64,000 bases of DNA from Anaerolineaceae bacterium (GTDB lineage Bacteria; Chloroflexota; Anaerolineae; Promineifilales; Promineifilaceae). The position numbers and the translations under genes are program-made. Shown piece by piece: positions 40,567 through 49,613 of this stretch. The notes under the pieces are model-generated. The model saw nothing but the letters and a program-made list of their open reading frames with translations, was not told the DNA's origin and searched no databases. The stretch spans positions 1 through 64,000 of the forward strand of contig PABI01000179.1 of the NCBI GenBank assembly GCA_002699125.1. Reading direction: 5' to 3'. The number at the start of each line of letters is the position of its first letter. Position 1 is the first letter of the stretch.

Positions 40567-42194
40567 GTCACGGCATCCGGATTATGCTCAACGGTTCCCT
40601 TTTCATACATCGCCGGCCCCAGCCGAGACGCTTTCTCGCCGGGCAGATGATCGGCATTGAGCACGGTTAAATAGATCAGTTCGTCTAAACGTTCTTGCTT
40701 GAGCTGCGCGCCCCACAAAATCGGCAGCAGCCCCTTCCAACGCTCCTGCAAAAAGTCACGCAAAGCCACATTGGCTTCCTCAATGGGCAGCTTGTGCAGT
40801 TGGTGCCAGATACCAATTGCCCGCAGCGTACAAAAGCCGCCCTGGCACGGCCCCATCCCCAGGCGCACGTCCCGGCGAATATCGTCCAGCGTCTTGGCCT
40901 CCCCTTCATTAATCGACCGCTCGATGTCTGACCGGGTGGCCATTTCGCATTCACAAATCAGGTCGCCAAACGCTTTTTGCTGCTCAGTGCGAGCCAGCCG
41001 GGCACCTAACGTGTGGTACGTTTTGTTGTGTCCCGGCTCAAACGGATGGGGCAGCAGTTCCAGGTGGGTGCGGCATTCGCGTTCGGTGTTTAGCTTTTCG
41101 CAGACGCGATCGGCCGTTACCTGGGCCATCTGGCGGAAAGTGGTCCATTTGCCGCCGGTGATGGTGATAAAGCCCTGCAGATCGTCTCGCGTTTCGTGAT
41201 CGAGCAAGGTGTAGGCGCGAGTTACGTCACGTGTGTCGGCCACTTTGGTTTCCTGGTACAACGGCCGTACCCCACCCCAGGCACGCAGCATCCGCATCTC
41301 AGAAAAGCCGGGCACCAGCTTGTCCGCCTCCTCTAACATCAGCTTCACTTCCCACGGCTCGATGGCAAAATGCTCCGGGTCCGGCACGCTCTCATCCGTG
41401 GTGCCAATAACCGAAACGGTGTGAATCGGCACGATGATGTCACCGTCGGCAGGCATCTTGCAGCGGTTGACCACCGTATTGATGATGCGGTAGCTCAGCG
41501 CCACCATGGTGCCTTTGCCCGCCTGCACGTTGACTTCCACACCACCGGTATGGGCAATCTTGCCCGCCCACGCCCCGGAGGCGTTCACCACCATGTCGGC
41601 CAGAATGGTGACATCCTCATCCTTCACCAAATCGTGGCAAATGGCCCCGGTGATGCGGTTGCCTTCGCGGATGAGCGTTTTCACTTCGTGATAGGTCAGA
41701 ATTTGGGCACCGTATTGCCGTGCTCCTTCAGCTACCACCTGCGTGGCCAGGAACGAGTCGGCCGAACCATCCGGCACGCGGAAACAGCGGCTGATTTTGG
41801 GGTTCAGGTGCGGTTCCTCGCGCAGCATTTGCGCTACGGAAATCTCTTCACAGGGCACGCCGGTATCGCGGCAGCCCTGTATAAATTTGTCGCCAAAATC
41901 GGGATCATCCCAGGGTGTAGAGACAAAAAAGCCGCTCGTGTCTTCCAGACAGTGCGGCATAATTTTGCGCAGGATAATGTTTTCCTCAATACATTCCGTG
42001 GCAGCTTTAGGGTCTTTTACCACATAACGCCCGCCGCTGTGCAGCAAACCGTGATAGCGACCTGTGGTGCCGTGGGTTAAATCGCGCTTTTCAACCAAAA
42101 CAGATTTAAAACCACGCTGAGCCAGATCATAAACAACGCCGGTTCCAGTAGCGCCGCCACCAATGACCAGAACTTCGGTTTCTATTTTACGCAT
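40563..42194 (-). CDS. glpA: Anaerobic glycerol-3-phosphate dehydrogenase subunit A
   Basis: GlpA oxidises sn-glycerol-3-phosphate to dihydroxyacetone phosphate. The 543-residue protein has the FAD motif VLVIGGGATGTGVVYDLA (8-25), the substrate-side GTTGRYHGLLHSGGRYVV, and a C-terminal bacterioferredoxin-like [2Fe-2S] domain (LICECEMATRSDI with GMGPCQGGFC). The domain order matches E. coli GlpA (542 aa). It is first in glpABC. A TTGACA/TAATAT promoter with a short dyad lies about 90-117 nt upstream. No glpF or glpK is in the window. Confidence 0.95.
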   Translation of the reverse strand: MRKIETEVLVIGGGATGTGVVYDLAQRGFKSVLVEKRDLTHGTTGRYHGLLHSGGRYVVKDPKAATECIEENIILRKIMPHCLEDTSGFFVSTPWDDPDFGDKFIQGCRDTGVPCEEISVAQMLREEPHLNPKISRCFRVPDGSADSFLATQVVAEGARQYGAQILTYHEVKTLIREGNRITGAICHDLVKDEDVTILADMVVNASGAWAGKIAHTGGVEVNVQAGKGTMVALSYRIINTVVNRCKMPADGDIIVPIHTVSVIGTTDESVPDPEHFAIEPWEVKLMLEEADKLVPGFSEMRMLRAWGGVRPLYQETKVADTRDVTRAYTLLDHETRDDLQGFITITGGKWTTFRQMAQVTADRVCEKLNTERECRTHLELLPHPFEPGHNKTYHTLGARLARTEQQKAFGDLICECEMATRSDIERSINEGEAKTLDDIRRDVRLGMGPCQGGFCTLRAIGIWHQLHKLPIEEANVALRDFLQERWKGLLPILWGAQLKQERLDELIYLTVLNADHLPGEKASRLGPAMYEKGTVEHNPDAVT

Positions 42195-42283
42195 GTTGTT
42201 TCCTTCTTCCTACTTAAAAAACACGAATCCCAAATTGTTGTAGGCATTCGCAAGACCAGAAGGGCTTCAGGTCATACTAATTG

Positions 42284-42311
42284 ATATTACGCTACTGGAC
42301 AATTTTGTCAA
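42284..42311 (-). promoter_or_regulatory. Putative glpABC promoter with dyad
   Basis: On the minus strand TTGACA (42311-42306) and TAATAT (42289-42284) are 16 bp apart. The inverted repeat GACAATTTTGTC (42298-42309) overlaps the -35 and could be an operator; the regulator is unknown. Confidence 0.55.
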
Positions 42312-42615
42312 CTTGAATCAGCTGAACGGGGGATGATCTTTATCATATTTTGCCAGATGTCATTTGTCACCAAAGGGGGGGGACAATTTGGTGAGTCACT
42401 TTGTGAGAATTTTTTATTATTATTGAGTTGGTTTGTGTAGTAAATCACAGAAGAATTTTTGCAATAGAAAGCAACGTTTCCTGTGATTTGCTTAAGTAAA
42501 AGCCAAATTTGGGCGGGTCCTGGTTCAAAAATCTTCTGGCTTTTACACGAAAGTATTCAGAGAGTAGTTGAGTGAGAAACGGCCGTTTCGCCACAAGACA
42601 ACTAGGAGTTATTGT
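42312..42615. other. Leader region of hybrid kinase gene with paired inverted repeats
   Basis: It holds no gene. It contains TCACCAAA/TTTGGTGA (42367-42374, 42387-42394) around a G8 run, then AAATCACAG/CTGTGATTT (42442-42450, 42481-42489) and GTAAAAGCCA/TGGCTTTTAC (42496-42505, 42537-42546). The last two would form consecutive hairpins in the 5' leader of the gene starting at 42616. Confidence 0.6.
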
Positions 42616-43806
42616 ATGTCCGTGGAAGGCTTCAAAGGTTCCATATTAATCGTAGATGACAATGCCGTCATTCGGCAAATCATGAAACTGGCCCTGGAAC
42701 AAAACGGGCATCATGTCACGCTGGCCAGTGATGGTCGGGAAGCCATCGAGCTGATGCACGCTCACTTTTTTGACCTGATTTTGCTCGATATTATGATGCC
42801 TAACATGAATGGCTTTCAAGTGCTGGAATACATGGCCAAAGAGCCAGACCTGGCTGCCATTCCTGTCATCGTCGTGTCGGCAGACAGCCAGATAGACAGT
42901 GCAATTCGCTGCATTCAACTGGGCGCTGAGGATTATCTGGTGAAGCCGCCCAACCAAACTTTGCTCTACACACGCGTCAATACCAGCCTGCGCAAAAAAT
43001 TTCTGCACGATCAGCAGCAGGCCCATCAGGCGGCAATGGAGCAAATGTTTGAAGCGATAAAAGCCGCCAACGCCGCCAAAACAGAGTTTATCGCTATGGC
43101 AGCGCATGAGCTGCGCAATCCAATTGCGCAAATCTCCACCACCAATCATCTACTAAGCCGCGTTGGCCCCTTAAATGAAAAACAGCAGCAGCTGTTGGGA
43201 AAAATAAATTTTAGTCTGGAACGTATGCAAGCACTGATTGTCGATCTGGATGATATTTCCCGGCTGGAAGCGGGCAATATGCGGCTAACATTGGAGCGGC
43301 TGGATTTGCGCAGCCTTATCTTGAAGATTGCCGAAAGCCTGGAACATGATTTGCGGGAGCGCAAACACACGCTTGATGTGAAAATTCCAGAGAATCTGCC
43401 CCTCACGCTGGCCGACAGGGACCGAATGATTCAAGTTCTCACCAATTTGCTAGGCAATGCCATCAAATATACGCCAGATGACGGGGAGATTTTTATAACG
43501 GCCGTTCACACCAAACAACATCAGGCCGTCCATGTAACTATTCAGGATACCGGCTTGGGCATTCAGGCGAGCGAACAGCAGCAAATCTTCTCCAAGTTTT
43601 TTCGCTCAGAAGATTCAGAGGTTCGTGACCGACCCGGCACCGGTTTGGGACTTTATATCACCAAATCGCTTATTGAAAAGCAAAACGGCCATATCTGGTT
43701 CGATAGTAAATATGGCGTAGGAACGACTTTTCACTTTACCGTTCCCGTCGCGCCAGAAGAATCAGAAGAAGAAGCTGAAATGGAAACGGCAGTGCCAACT
43801 CGCTAG
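42616..43806 (+). CDS. Hybrid REC-HisKA-HATPase signalling protein
   Basis: The 396-residue soluble protein starts with a receiver domain (phosphoacceptor Asp58 in LILLDIMMPNMNG, Lys110 in YLVKPPNQ), then a short helical linker (125-150), HisKA with His164 in MAAHELRNPIAQI and a HATPase_c domain with DTGLGI and TGLGLYITKSLIE. Receiver-first kinases are phosphorylated by an upstream kinase or act as phosphorelay nodes. There is no membrane part and no output domain, so its partners are elsewhere. ATG 42616 has TAGGAG upstream. The acidic tail (EESEEEAEMET) is probably disordered. Confidence 0.92.
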   Translation: MSVEGFKGSILIVDDNAVIRQIMKLALEQNGHHVTLASDGREAIELMHAHFFDLILLDIMMPNMNGFQVLEYMAKEPDLAAIPVIVVSADSQIDSAIRCIQLGAEDYLVKPPNQTLLYTRVNTSLRKKFLHDQQQAHQAAMEQMFEAIKAANAAKTEFIAMAAHELRNPIAQISTTNHLLSRVGPLNEKQQQLLGKINFSLERMQALIVDLDDISRLEAGNMRLTLERLDLRSLILKIAESLEHDLRERKHTLDVKIPENLPLTLADRDRMIQVLTNLLGNAIKYTPDDGEIFITAVHTKQHQAVHVTIQDTGLGIQASEQQQIFSKFFRSEDSEVRDRPGTGLGLYITKSLIEKQNGHIWFDSKYGVGTTFHFTVPVAPEESEEEAEMETAVPTR

Positions 43807-43866
43807 CCCAAAACAAAAGCACCTGGTTATTACCGCTAAACCAGATGCTCTCAAACCAAAATCTCT

Positions 43867-44229
43867 TTACAGAAACAAACGTCCCACAGCCACAAATGCG
43901 GCCAACGATCCCAGTACAATATTGGGAATCAGCATTTGCATCTCACCCCGGCGAATATGGGTAGCGGCCGCTCCAATCATCGTTAAGATCAGACCCACAG
44001 CGACAATCCCCGTTAATACAGGCAAAATCGAAAGAGCCAGCGGCAAGATCAGGCCAATCGCACCCAACACCTCCAGCAAACCAATCACCCGGATCGTACT
44101 TTGTGAAAAATCTTCCACCCAAGCCATATTTGCTGCCAGCTTTTCTTTGGGCTGAGTCAGCTTCATGCCACCAGCCCCCAAAAATGCTACGGCCAAAAGC
44201 CCCTGAACAATCCACAGTGCAATATTCAT
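43867..44229 (-). CDS. DoxX family membrane protein
   Basis: The 120-residue protein has four predicted helices (about 4-22, 42-62, 68-88 and 98-117), with GAGGMKLTQPKE after the first helix, the DoxX signature. DoxX-like proteins are small membrane subunits associated with quinone or thiol redox processes, but most are of unknown role. It stands alone, with a very strong promoter carrying two tandem palindromes (44271-44319), so it is tightly regulated by a TetR-like or similar repressor not encoded nearby. Confidence 0.85.
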   Translation of the reverse strand: MNIALWIVQGLLAVAFLGAGGMKLTQPKEKLAANMAWVEDFSQSTIRVIGLLEVLGAIGLILPLALSILPVLTGIVAVGLILTMIGAAATHIRRGEMQMLIPNIVLGSLAAFVAVGRLFL

Positions 44230-44270
44230 TTCTTCTTCTCCTTATTCAAGATGATGCGGGCAAGATAACC

Positions 44271-44319
44271 GGACCGTAGTCCGGTTGCAGATTCTAACGG
44301 ACCCGAGTCCATATGTCAA
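44271..44319 (-). promoter_or_regulatory. DoxX gene promoter with two palindromic operators
   Basis: On the minus strand TTGACA (44319-44314), 17 bp and TAGAAT (44296-44291). One dyad GGAC-CCGA-GTCC (44299-44310) lies in the spacer; a second, GGAC-CGTA-GTCC (44271-44282), lies 28 bp away past the -10. The matching half-sites point to one repressor binding both. Confidence 0.75.
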
Positions 44320-44400
44320 GGAACATTCCCTGAAACGGCAGGCATTGGTTTCATTTTGCGTTATCATTGATGGTGATCTGTTACTTTGAGGAGAAATTTC

Positions 44401-45378
44401 TTGACCGAATCATCGAACCAAAAAGCCCGCTCGGGCCACAGCCTGTCCAAAAGAGAGCTGCGTGCCAGCCTGATTTTGCCCATTGTGATCACGCTGATTA
44501 TTTGGGGCGCAGGCCTACTGCTTTACCTGATCACGCCGGGAGAGTTTAATACGGCCGTTGCCCTCTTCATCAGCCTGGCCCTGCTGGCATTTTTGCTGTA
44601 TTGGACGCGAGACGCCGAAAAACGGCTGCGGATGACGGCCGTTGTCATCGCCATCCCCGCCCTCATTGGCATCAGCCTGGGGATGATTCGCGGCAGCGTC
44701 AGCACAACGCTCATCGGCGTGGCCGTGACCTTTGTGCTGCTCTTTCTCTTTCGTACCTTCAATACGCCCATTTCCTACCGCGTGGCCTTGCGCCGCTTTC
44801 GCGATGGCGACACGGAAACGGCACTGGAGTTGGTGGACAAGGCCATCCAGGCACGGCCTGACTTTTGGGAATCATACCAGCTGCGTGCCCTTATCTACCT
44901 GACCGGGCTGGACTTTAGCCGCGCCGAGCGCAGCGCCAAAGAAGCCGTGGCCCGCAAACCCAACGCCCATCCCGTTTACAATACCCTGGGGCAGGTCTAT
45001 CTGGCCGAGGCAAACTTCAGCAAAGCACAAGAAAATTTTGCCCAGGTATTAGAACTGCAACCGGGCAACGCACTTTACTGCTACCATTTGGGATTGTGCC
45101 AGTTCCGCCAGGAAAATTATCGAGAGGCGGCTGCCAGTTTTATGGACGCCATCAATAGTTCACTGCGCTTTTTGGAATATGAGCTGCAAGCCCACTACTA
45201 TCTCTGGCGCTGCCTGATTGCTCTGGAAGAGCAGGAACAGGCCCAAACCGTGCAGGAAAAGATGCAGGCTTTTGCCCCGGGCGTGCCACTCATCCAGGAG
45301 CAGTTGGCCAACCAGCCAGATTACCCCCATCTGCCATACCTACAAGCAGACGCCGCCGATCTGGCCGAGCAGTTCTAA
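44401..45378 (+). CDS. Membrane-anchored TPR-repeat protein
   Basis: The 325-residue protein has four N-terminal helices (about 24-44, 50-68, 79-96 and 102-118) and a cytoplasmic or external domain of tetratricopeptide repeats (about 128-310; ALELVDKAIQARPDF, YNTLGQVYLAEANFSKAQENFAQVL, YHLGLCQFRQENYREAAASF). TPRs mediate protein-protein contact; partners unknown. A TTG start at 44401 is chosen because GAGGAG lies 7 nt upstream; no ATG is near. A hairpin follows the stop. Confidence 0.8.
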   Translation: MTESSNQKARSGHSLSKRELRASLILPIVITLIIWGAGLLLYLITPGEFNTAVALFISLALLAFLLYWTRDAEKRLRMTAVVIAIPALIGISLGMIRGSVSTTLIGVAVTFVLLFLFRTFNTPISYRVALRRFRDGDTETALELVDKAIQARPDFWESYQLRALIYLTGLDFSRAERSAKEAVARKPNAHPVYNTLGQVYLAEANFSKAQENFAQVLELQPGNALYCYHLGLCQFRQENYREAAASFMDAINSSLRFLEYELQAHYYLWRCLIALEEQEQAQTVQEKMQAFAPGVPLIQEQLANQPDYPHLPYLQADAADLAEQF

Positions 45379-45381
45379 AAA

Positions 45382-45445
45382 AAGTGCCGGGCACGGGTTG
45401 TAAGGCCTTTAACAGCCAGATAGCTCAAACCCGTGCCTGGCACTT
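45382..45445. repeat. 18-bp inverted repeat between convergent genes
   Basis: AAGTGCCGGGCACGGGTT (45382-45399) pairs with 45428-45445 with one mismatch. It separates the TPR and redoxin genes and is a possible shared terminator. Confidence 0.8.
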
Positions 45446-45454
45446 GAGTACGTT

Positions 45455-46555
45455 TTAGGGAACGCGAAACGTGTCTGCGTTTTGGGCATCATGGGGTGAA
45501 GCAACGCAGCCGGTGAAAGTGAAGGCGTACAGCGCCAGGCCACGCGCCTGGAAGGTGAGGCGCAGCGTGTGGCTGCCAAAATCGGGATTCCTGACCAGGT
45601 TGACCATACGCGGCCGATCAACGCGCACAAAGCTACGGCCGTTCTCGCCAAAAATCACATCACTGCCTGCCTGCACTTTGCTGAGGAAACGGCCGTCTTG
45701 CACCACCTCCACCACCGGTTCTGCCTCCGTCGGCTTCATCGCCAAAGCGGTCTCCACCGGATCGGCTGAGGGAGCTAAAACGGCATTGACAGAAACGGCC
45801 GAATACGGCAGCACAATCTCCCCACCCTGCTCCCCAGCAAAAGCCAAAGCTTCCGGCCAGGCGCGCCAGATGCCATCCACGTAAAACTGGCCTTCTTGCC
45901 ACGTTTTTACCGGCGGCAGGCGGTAAATCACCGAGCTGTTGGGCATATATCCTTCCGGGTTGCCTAATGCCCCACCAAACAGACCGCCACCCTGGAATCC
46001 CGCGTACAACTCCGGCGTTGGTCGATAACAAACCGCACCGGAAGCATCTTCAGCCCGCAGTGGCGGCAGCAAGTCCGGCAGCGGCATATCCGGCTGGCGC
46101 AGACGCAGCAGCGTTTGAATCGCCTGCTCCGTTTCCTGGTAATATCCTTCGCCCTGTCGCTTAAAACGCACATAGCCATCCGGGTCGATGAGAAATTTGG
46201 TCGGCCATGCTTTAGTGGCAAACTGGGACCAATTCCGCTGCTGATTGTCTAACAAGATGGGATATGGAATTTCGTATTCGGCAATAGCCGCTTCAAGATG
46301 GGTACGGAATTGGGCAAAGCGGAACTCGGGCGTGTGAATGCCAATTATCACCAGGCCGTGTTCAGCATAACGTTGATGCCATTGTTTCAGGTAAGGGAGC
46401 GTTCGCAGGCAGTTGATGCAGGTATAATCCCAGAAGTCAATGAGTATAACCTGCCCCCGGAGTTGCGTTGGTGTGAGCGGACGGCCGTTTAACCATTCAC
46501 CCTCAGCCAAAGGCGGCATGTGGACAATGCGCGGATCAAGTAGACCACCAGTCAT
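45455..46555 (-). CDS. Thioredoxin-fold protein, DipZ-like with C-terminal domain
   Basis: The 366-residue protein begins with a TlpA/redoxin-like thioredoxin fold (about 15-160) with the CINC redox motif (Cys46, Cys49) in FWDYTCINCLRTLPYL, matching the thioredoxin part of actinobacterial DipZ (FWTYSCINC). A second domain (about 190-350) is beta-rich and resembles the DipZ C-terminal carbohydrate-binding-like module. The membrane DsbD part of DipZ is absent, and no signal peptide is seen, so it probably acts on the cytoplasmic side or is exported otherwise. Thiol-disulfide exchange is inferred from the motif. Confidence 0.87.
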   Translation of the reverse strand: MTGGLLDPRIVHMPPLAEGEWLNGRPLTPTQLRGQVILIDFWDYTCINCLRTLPYLKQWHQRYAEHGLVIIGIHTPEFRFAQFRTHLEAAIAEYEIPYPILLDNQQRNWSQFATKAWPTKFLIDPDGYVRFKRQGEGYYQETEQAIQTLLRLRQPDMPLPDLLPPLRAEDASGAVCYRPTPELYAGFQGGGLFGGALGNPEGYMPNSSVIYRLPPVKTWQEGQFYVDGIWRAWPEALAFAGEQGGEIVLPYSAVSVNAVLAPSADPVETALAMKPTEAEPVVEVVQDGRFLSKVQAGSDVIFGENGRSFVRVDRPRMVNLVRNPDFGSHTLRLTFQARGLALYAFTFTGCVASPHDAQNADTFRVP

Positions 46556-46626
46556 GATTCAATTTTAACACGATAAAATGCAGGGAAAAACCGCGAAGAT
46601 TTTACGAGAGAGTTAAACCAAAAAAA

Positions 46627-46746
46627 TCAGCAGGGTAAACTGTCGTTCGTTTCGTCTTTTTTTGATGCAGCAATCGCTTTAGGTGATGGAATAAATGTTA
46701 CAATGAGTATCATTAAAAGTATAAAAACAGGCAGCCAATCCATCAT
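46627..46746 (-). CDS. Small membrane protein, 39 aa
   Basis: A short ORF with good ribosome site (GGGAGAAATT before ATG ATG). It encodes MMDWLPVFILLMILIVTFIP at the N-terminus, one clear transmembrane helix (about 4-20), then a polar tail (SPKAIAASKKDETNDSLPC) ending in Cys. It is the only coding candidate in the 330-nt gap between the redoxin and panB genes. There is no obvious promoter. Not recognised; it could be a regulatory or complex-stabilising small membrane protein. Confidence 0.5.
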   Translation of the reverse strand: MMDWLPVFILLMILIVTFIPSPKAIAASKKDETNDSLPC

Positions 46747-46888
46747 AATTTCTCCCAAAAAAGTTCAGTCTCAAATCTGTTTGCATTATCAATTATTTCA
46801 TAGCATAAATCACTAAGATGAAAGTCATTCTGACGGTAAAATTGTTTACAAAAAGTGCTATTTATGCCCAAAATGAGAGGAATTTCCT

Positions 46889-47743
46889 ATGAGCCGAAAA
46901 AAGGTGACTATTCTTGATATTCAAAAGCGGAAGCAAAACAAGGTGCCTATCACCATGTTGACCACATACGACTTCACCGCTGCTGTTTTGGTGGACCAGG
47001 CCGACATTGACATTATTCTTGTAGGGGATTCACTGGGCATGGTGATGTTGGGTTATTCTGGCACCACGCAGGTGACAATGGATGAGATGCTGCATCATTG
47101 CAAAGCGGTCGCCCGCGGCGCATCCCAGGCGCTGTTAGTGGGCGATATGCCATTCATGAGCTACCAGGCCGACGTGGCCGAAGGCGTGCGTAATGCCGGG
47201 CGTTTTCTAAAAGAAGCGGGCATGGAATGCGTGAAGATTGAAGGTGGCCGCGAAACGGCCGCAACCATTCGAGCCATCGTGCAGGCGGGCATTCCGGTGA
47301 TGGGCCATATTGGCCTGACGCCACAAACGGTTTCACAGCTGGGCGGCTTTCGCATTCAAGGCAAAACGGCCGCTTCCGCCCAATCGCTGCTGGAAGATGC
47401 CTTGGCGCTGCAAGAAGCCGGCTGCTTTTCTATTGTGTTGGAAGCAATTCCCGCCCGCGTTGCCGGCTACATTTCACAACAATTGACCATTCCCACCATC
47501 GGCATTGGTGCCGGGGTGGGCTGTGACGGGCAGGTCCTGGTCTACCACGACATGCTGGGCCTGTATGACCGGCTTCAGCCCCGCTTTGTGAAACAGTATG
47601 GAGCCATTGGCAAGGCAATTGTAACGGCCGTACAAACCTACAGCGAAGAAGTGCGCAGCCGCCAATTCCCGGCCGAAGAGCACACTTACCCCATGAATGA
47701 GACAGAAGAAGCCGCCTTTTTAGCTGCCGTTGCGGGACGTTAA
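46889..47743 (+). CDS. panB: 3-methyl-2-oxobutanoate hydroxymethyltransferase
   Basis: PanB makes ketopantoate from ketoisovalerate and methylene-tetrahydrofolate, the first pantothenate step. The 284-residue protein has TILDIQKRK, MLTTYDFTAAVLVDQADIDIILVGDSLGMVMLGY (metal-binding Asp region), GHIGLTPQ and the VLVYHDMLGLYD motif. Length fits the family (about 265-285). GAGGAA precedes the ATG. One base separates its stop from panE, so the two are coupled. panC is not in the window. Confidence 0.95.
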   Translation: MSRKKVTILDIQKRKQNKVPITMLTTYDFTAAVLVDQADIDIILVGDSLGMVMLGYSGTTQVTMDEMLHHCKAVARGASQALLVGDMPFMSYQADVAEGVRNAGRFLKEAGMECVKIEGGRETAATIRAIVQAGIPVMGHIGLTPQTVSQLGGFRIQGKTAASAQSLLEDALALQEAGCFSIVLEAIPARVAGYISQQLTIPTIGIGAGVGCDGQVLVYHDMLGLYDRLQPRFVKQYGAIGKAIVTAVQTYSEEVRSRQFPAEEHTYPMNETEEAAFLAAVAGR

Positions 47744-47744
47744 A

Positions 47745-48725
47745 ATGCGCGTAGCCGTGGTTGGCATTGGCGCGATGGGCTGTCTGTTCGGGGCAAAACT
47801 GAGCCAGGTAGCCGAGGTGACGCTGGTGGGCAACTGGCCCGCACAGCTGGCAGCTCTGCGCGAACGCGGCTTGCGCCTGATCCAGCCAGACGGCCGTTCC
47901 CAAATCATCCAACTCCCCGTCAGCAACAATCCTGAAACGGCCGCACCCGCTGACCTGGCTCTGATTTTGGTCAAGAGCCACCAGACCCGGCAGGCGGCGG
48001 AAACGGCCCAGCTGCTGTTAGCACCCAACGGTGTCGCCTTAACCCTGCAAAATGGACTGGGAAACCTGGAGCAGTTAACGGCCGTTCTCGGTCAAACTCG
48101 TGCCAACCTGGGCATTACCTCTGAAGGGGCGGCGCTGCTGGAACCGGGCGTGGTGCGCCACGCGGGAACGGGGCATACGTACATTGCCGCTTCGCAGGAA
48201 ACGGCCGTTCCGCCCCAAGAAATTGTGGCGTTGTTTCAAGCCGCTGGCTTCCCAACCAGCCTGGCGGCGGACACGGCTGGATTGGTCTGGGGTAAGTTGG
48301 CCATTAATGCGGGAATCAATCCGTTAACGGCCGTTTTGCAGGTGCCCAATGGATTCTTAGCAGAAAACGAAGCGGCGCGGCGGCTTATGCAGCAGGCAGC
48401 AGAAGAAGTGGCCCATGTTGCCGCCGCGCAAAACATCCGGCTCCCCTTTAATGATGCGGCCGACCAGGCGCTAACGGTGGCCCAGGCCACGGCAGCCAAC
48501 CATTCCTCCATGCGGCAAGATTTAGCCAACGGCCGTCCCACGGAGATTGAGGCCATTTGTGGCGCAGTGGTGCAATACGGCCGTCGCTTTGGGGTGCCCA
48601 CGCCGGTGAATTCGGTTTTACAAACGGCCGTACAGCAAGCCGAGCAAGGCACATGGCCCGAGGCATCCACCCCAGAAGCAAGCCTCCAACTACTCACCCA
48701 AAAAATCGAGCAATTCCACAATTAA
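47745..48725 (+). CDS. panE: 2-dehydropantoate 2-reductase
   Basis: PanE reduces ketopantoate to pantoate with NADPH. The 326-residue protein has the N-terminal dinucleotide motif VAVVGIGAMGCLFGAKL, an LALILVKSHQT strand, and the catalytic Lys184 in VWGKLAINAGINPLTAV. The C-terminal 6PGDH-like helical domain has RPTEIEAICG. The start at 47745 is directly after the panB stop; five extra upstream codons would lie inside panB and are rejected. The density of the ACGGCCGT octamer is the highest in the window here: seven copies in about 1 kb. Confidence 0.94.
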   Translation: MRVAVVGIGAMGCLFGAKLSQVAEVTLVGNWPAQLAALRERGLRLIQPDGRSQIIQLPVSNNPETAAPADLALILVKSHQTRQAAETAQLLLAPNGVALTLQNGLGNLEQLTAVLGQTRANLGITSEGAALLEPGVVRHAGTGHTYIAASQETAVPPQEIVALFQAAGFPTSLAADTAGLVWGKLAINAGINPLTAVLQVPNGFLAENEAARRLMQQAAEEVAHVAAAQNIRLPFNDAADQALTVAQATAANHSSMRQDLANGRPTEIEAICGAVVQYGRRFGVPTPVNSVLQTAVQQAEQGTWPEASTPEASLQLLTQKIEQFHN

Positions 48726-48786
48726 GCTTATCCTGAGAGATAGCTTTTCTCTGCGTCTCGGCGCCTCTGCGTTAAATGCTTTTCTG

Positions 48787-49554
48787 CTAATCGAAATGGA
48801 AGCCCATTGCCTCCAGCGTTTGGCGCAGGTGTGGGCGGCGGGGTGTATTCAAACGGCTGGCAATGGGTCCGCTCCAGGCGGCCGTATGCTGGTTGCGCTG
48901 GCCGTAGAACGCTGCCAGCTCCCCATCATAGTCGGCAATCAGCGGACGCGGATCGTCCTCACTGTACGCTTCATGGTGAATGATTAGCTCCTCTGGCAGG
49001 CGTGGTTTCAGCGATTTTGTGCCCAATGGCGCTTGCGGCCAGCCGATGCTCATGCCATACACCATATAAACGCCGGGGGGAAAGCCCAGCAAATCAGCCA
49101 CTTTTTGCGGATGGTTACGCATGCCGCCAATCATCACTGCGCCCAGGCCAAATGATTCTGCGGCCGTTTGCACCGACATCCCCACCAGCGCCGCATCCAC
49201 CGTAGCTACCAGCGTGGTTTCCAACGACTTAGCCAGCGGTTGGCCATGCATTTCGCCGGCAATTTCCAGCCGGTTGAGATCGGCCAAAAAGCCCACAAAA
49301 ACATCACACTGTTCGATGTGGCGCTGGTTGCCGGCCAGTTCTGCCAACCTTTGCCGCGTTTCCGGGCTGCGCACCACGATAATGCTGTAGGTTTGCATGT
49401 TGCTGCTGGTGGGAGAACGGCGCGCCGCGTTTAGAATAGCGTTGAGCATTTCGTCAGGCACCGGTTTGTCAATAAAGGCCCGCACCGAGGCGTGTTGATT
49501 GAGTGTTTGGGTACCGGCCGTTTCGTACAAATCTGTCTCTTCTCTAATCGTCAT
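48787..49554 (-). CDS. NADPH-dependent nitroreductase family (NfsA/FRP-like)
   Basis: The 255-residue flavoprotein has the nitroreductase fold: NQHASVRAFIDKPVPDEML near the start, AARRSPTSSNMQTYSIIVV (FMN phosphate and ring contacts), DAALVGMSVQTAAESFGLGAVMIGGMRNHP and PLIADYDGELAAFY. This pattern fits the NfsA/Frp subgroup. It reduces nitroaromatics, quinones or flavins with NADPH; the in vivo substrate is unknown. It is on the minus strand, converging with panE, and divergent from the alpha/beta hydrolase gene. Confidence 0.9.
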   Translation of the reverse strand: MTIREETDLYETAGTQTLNQHASVRAFIDKPVPDEMLNAILNAARRSPTSSNMQTYSIIVVRSPETRQRLAELAGNQRHIEQCDVFVGFLADLNRLEIAGEMHGQPLAKSLETTLVATVDAALVGMSVQTAAESFGLGAVMIGGMRNHPQKVADLLGFPPGVYMVYGMSIGWPQAPLGTKSLKPRLPEELIIHHEAYSEDDPRPLIADYDGELAAFYGQRNQHTAAWSGPIASRLNTPRRPHLRQTLEAMGFHFD

Positions 49555-49613
49555 AAATTTCCCTCTCGACTTTGTTGGATGCAGTGACCCACCCGGTTTC
49601 TTACGGCAAAACC

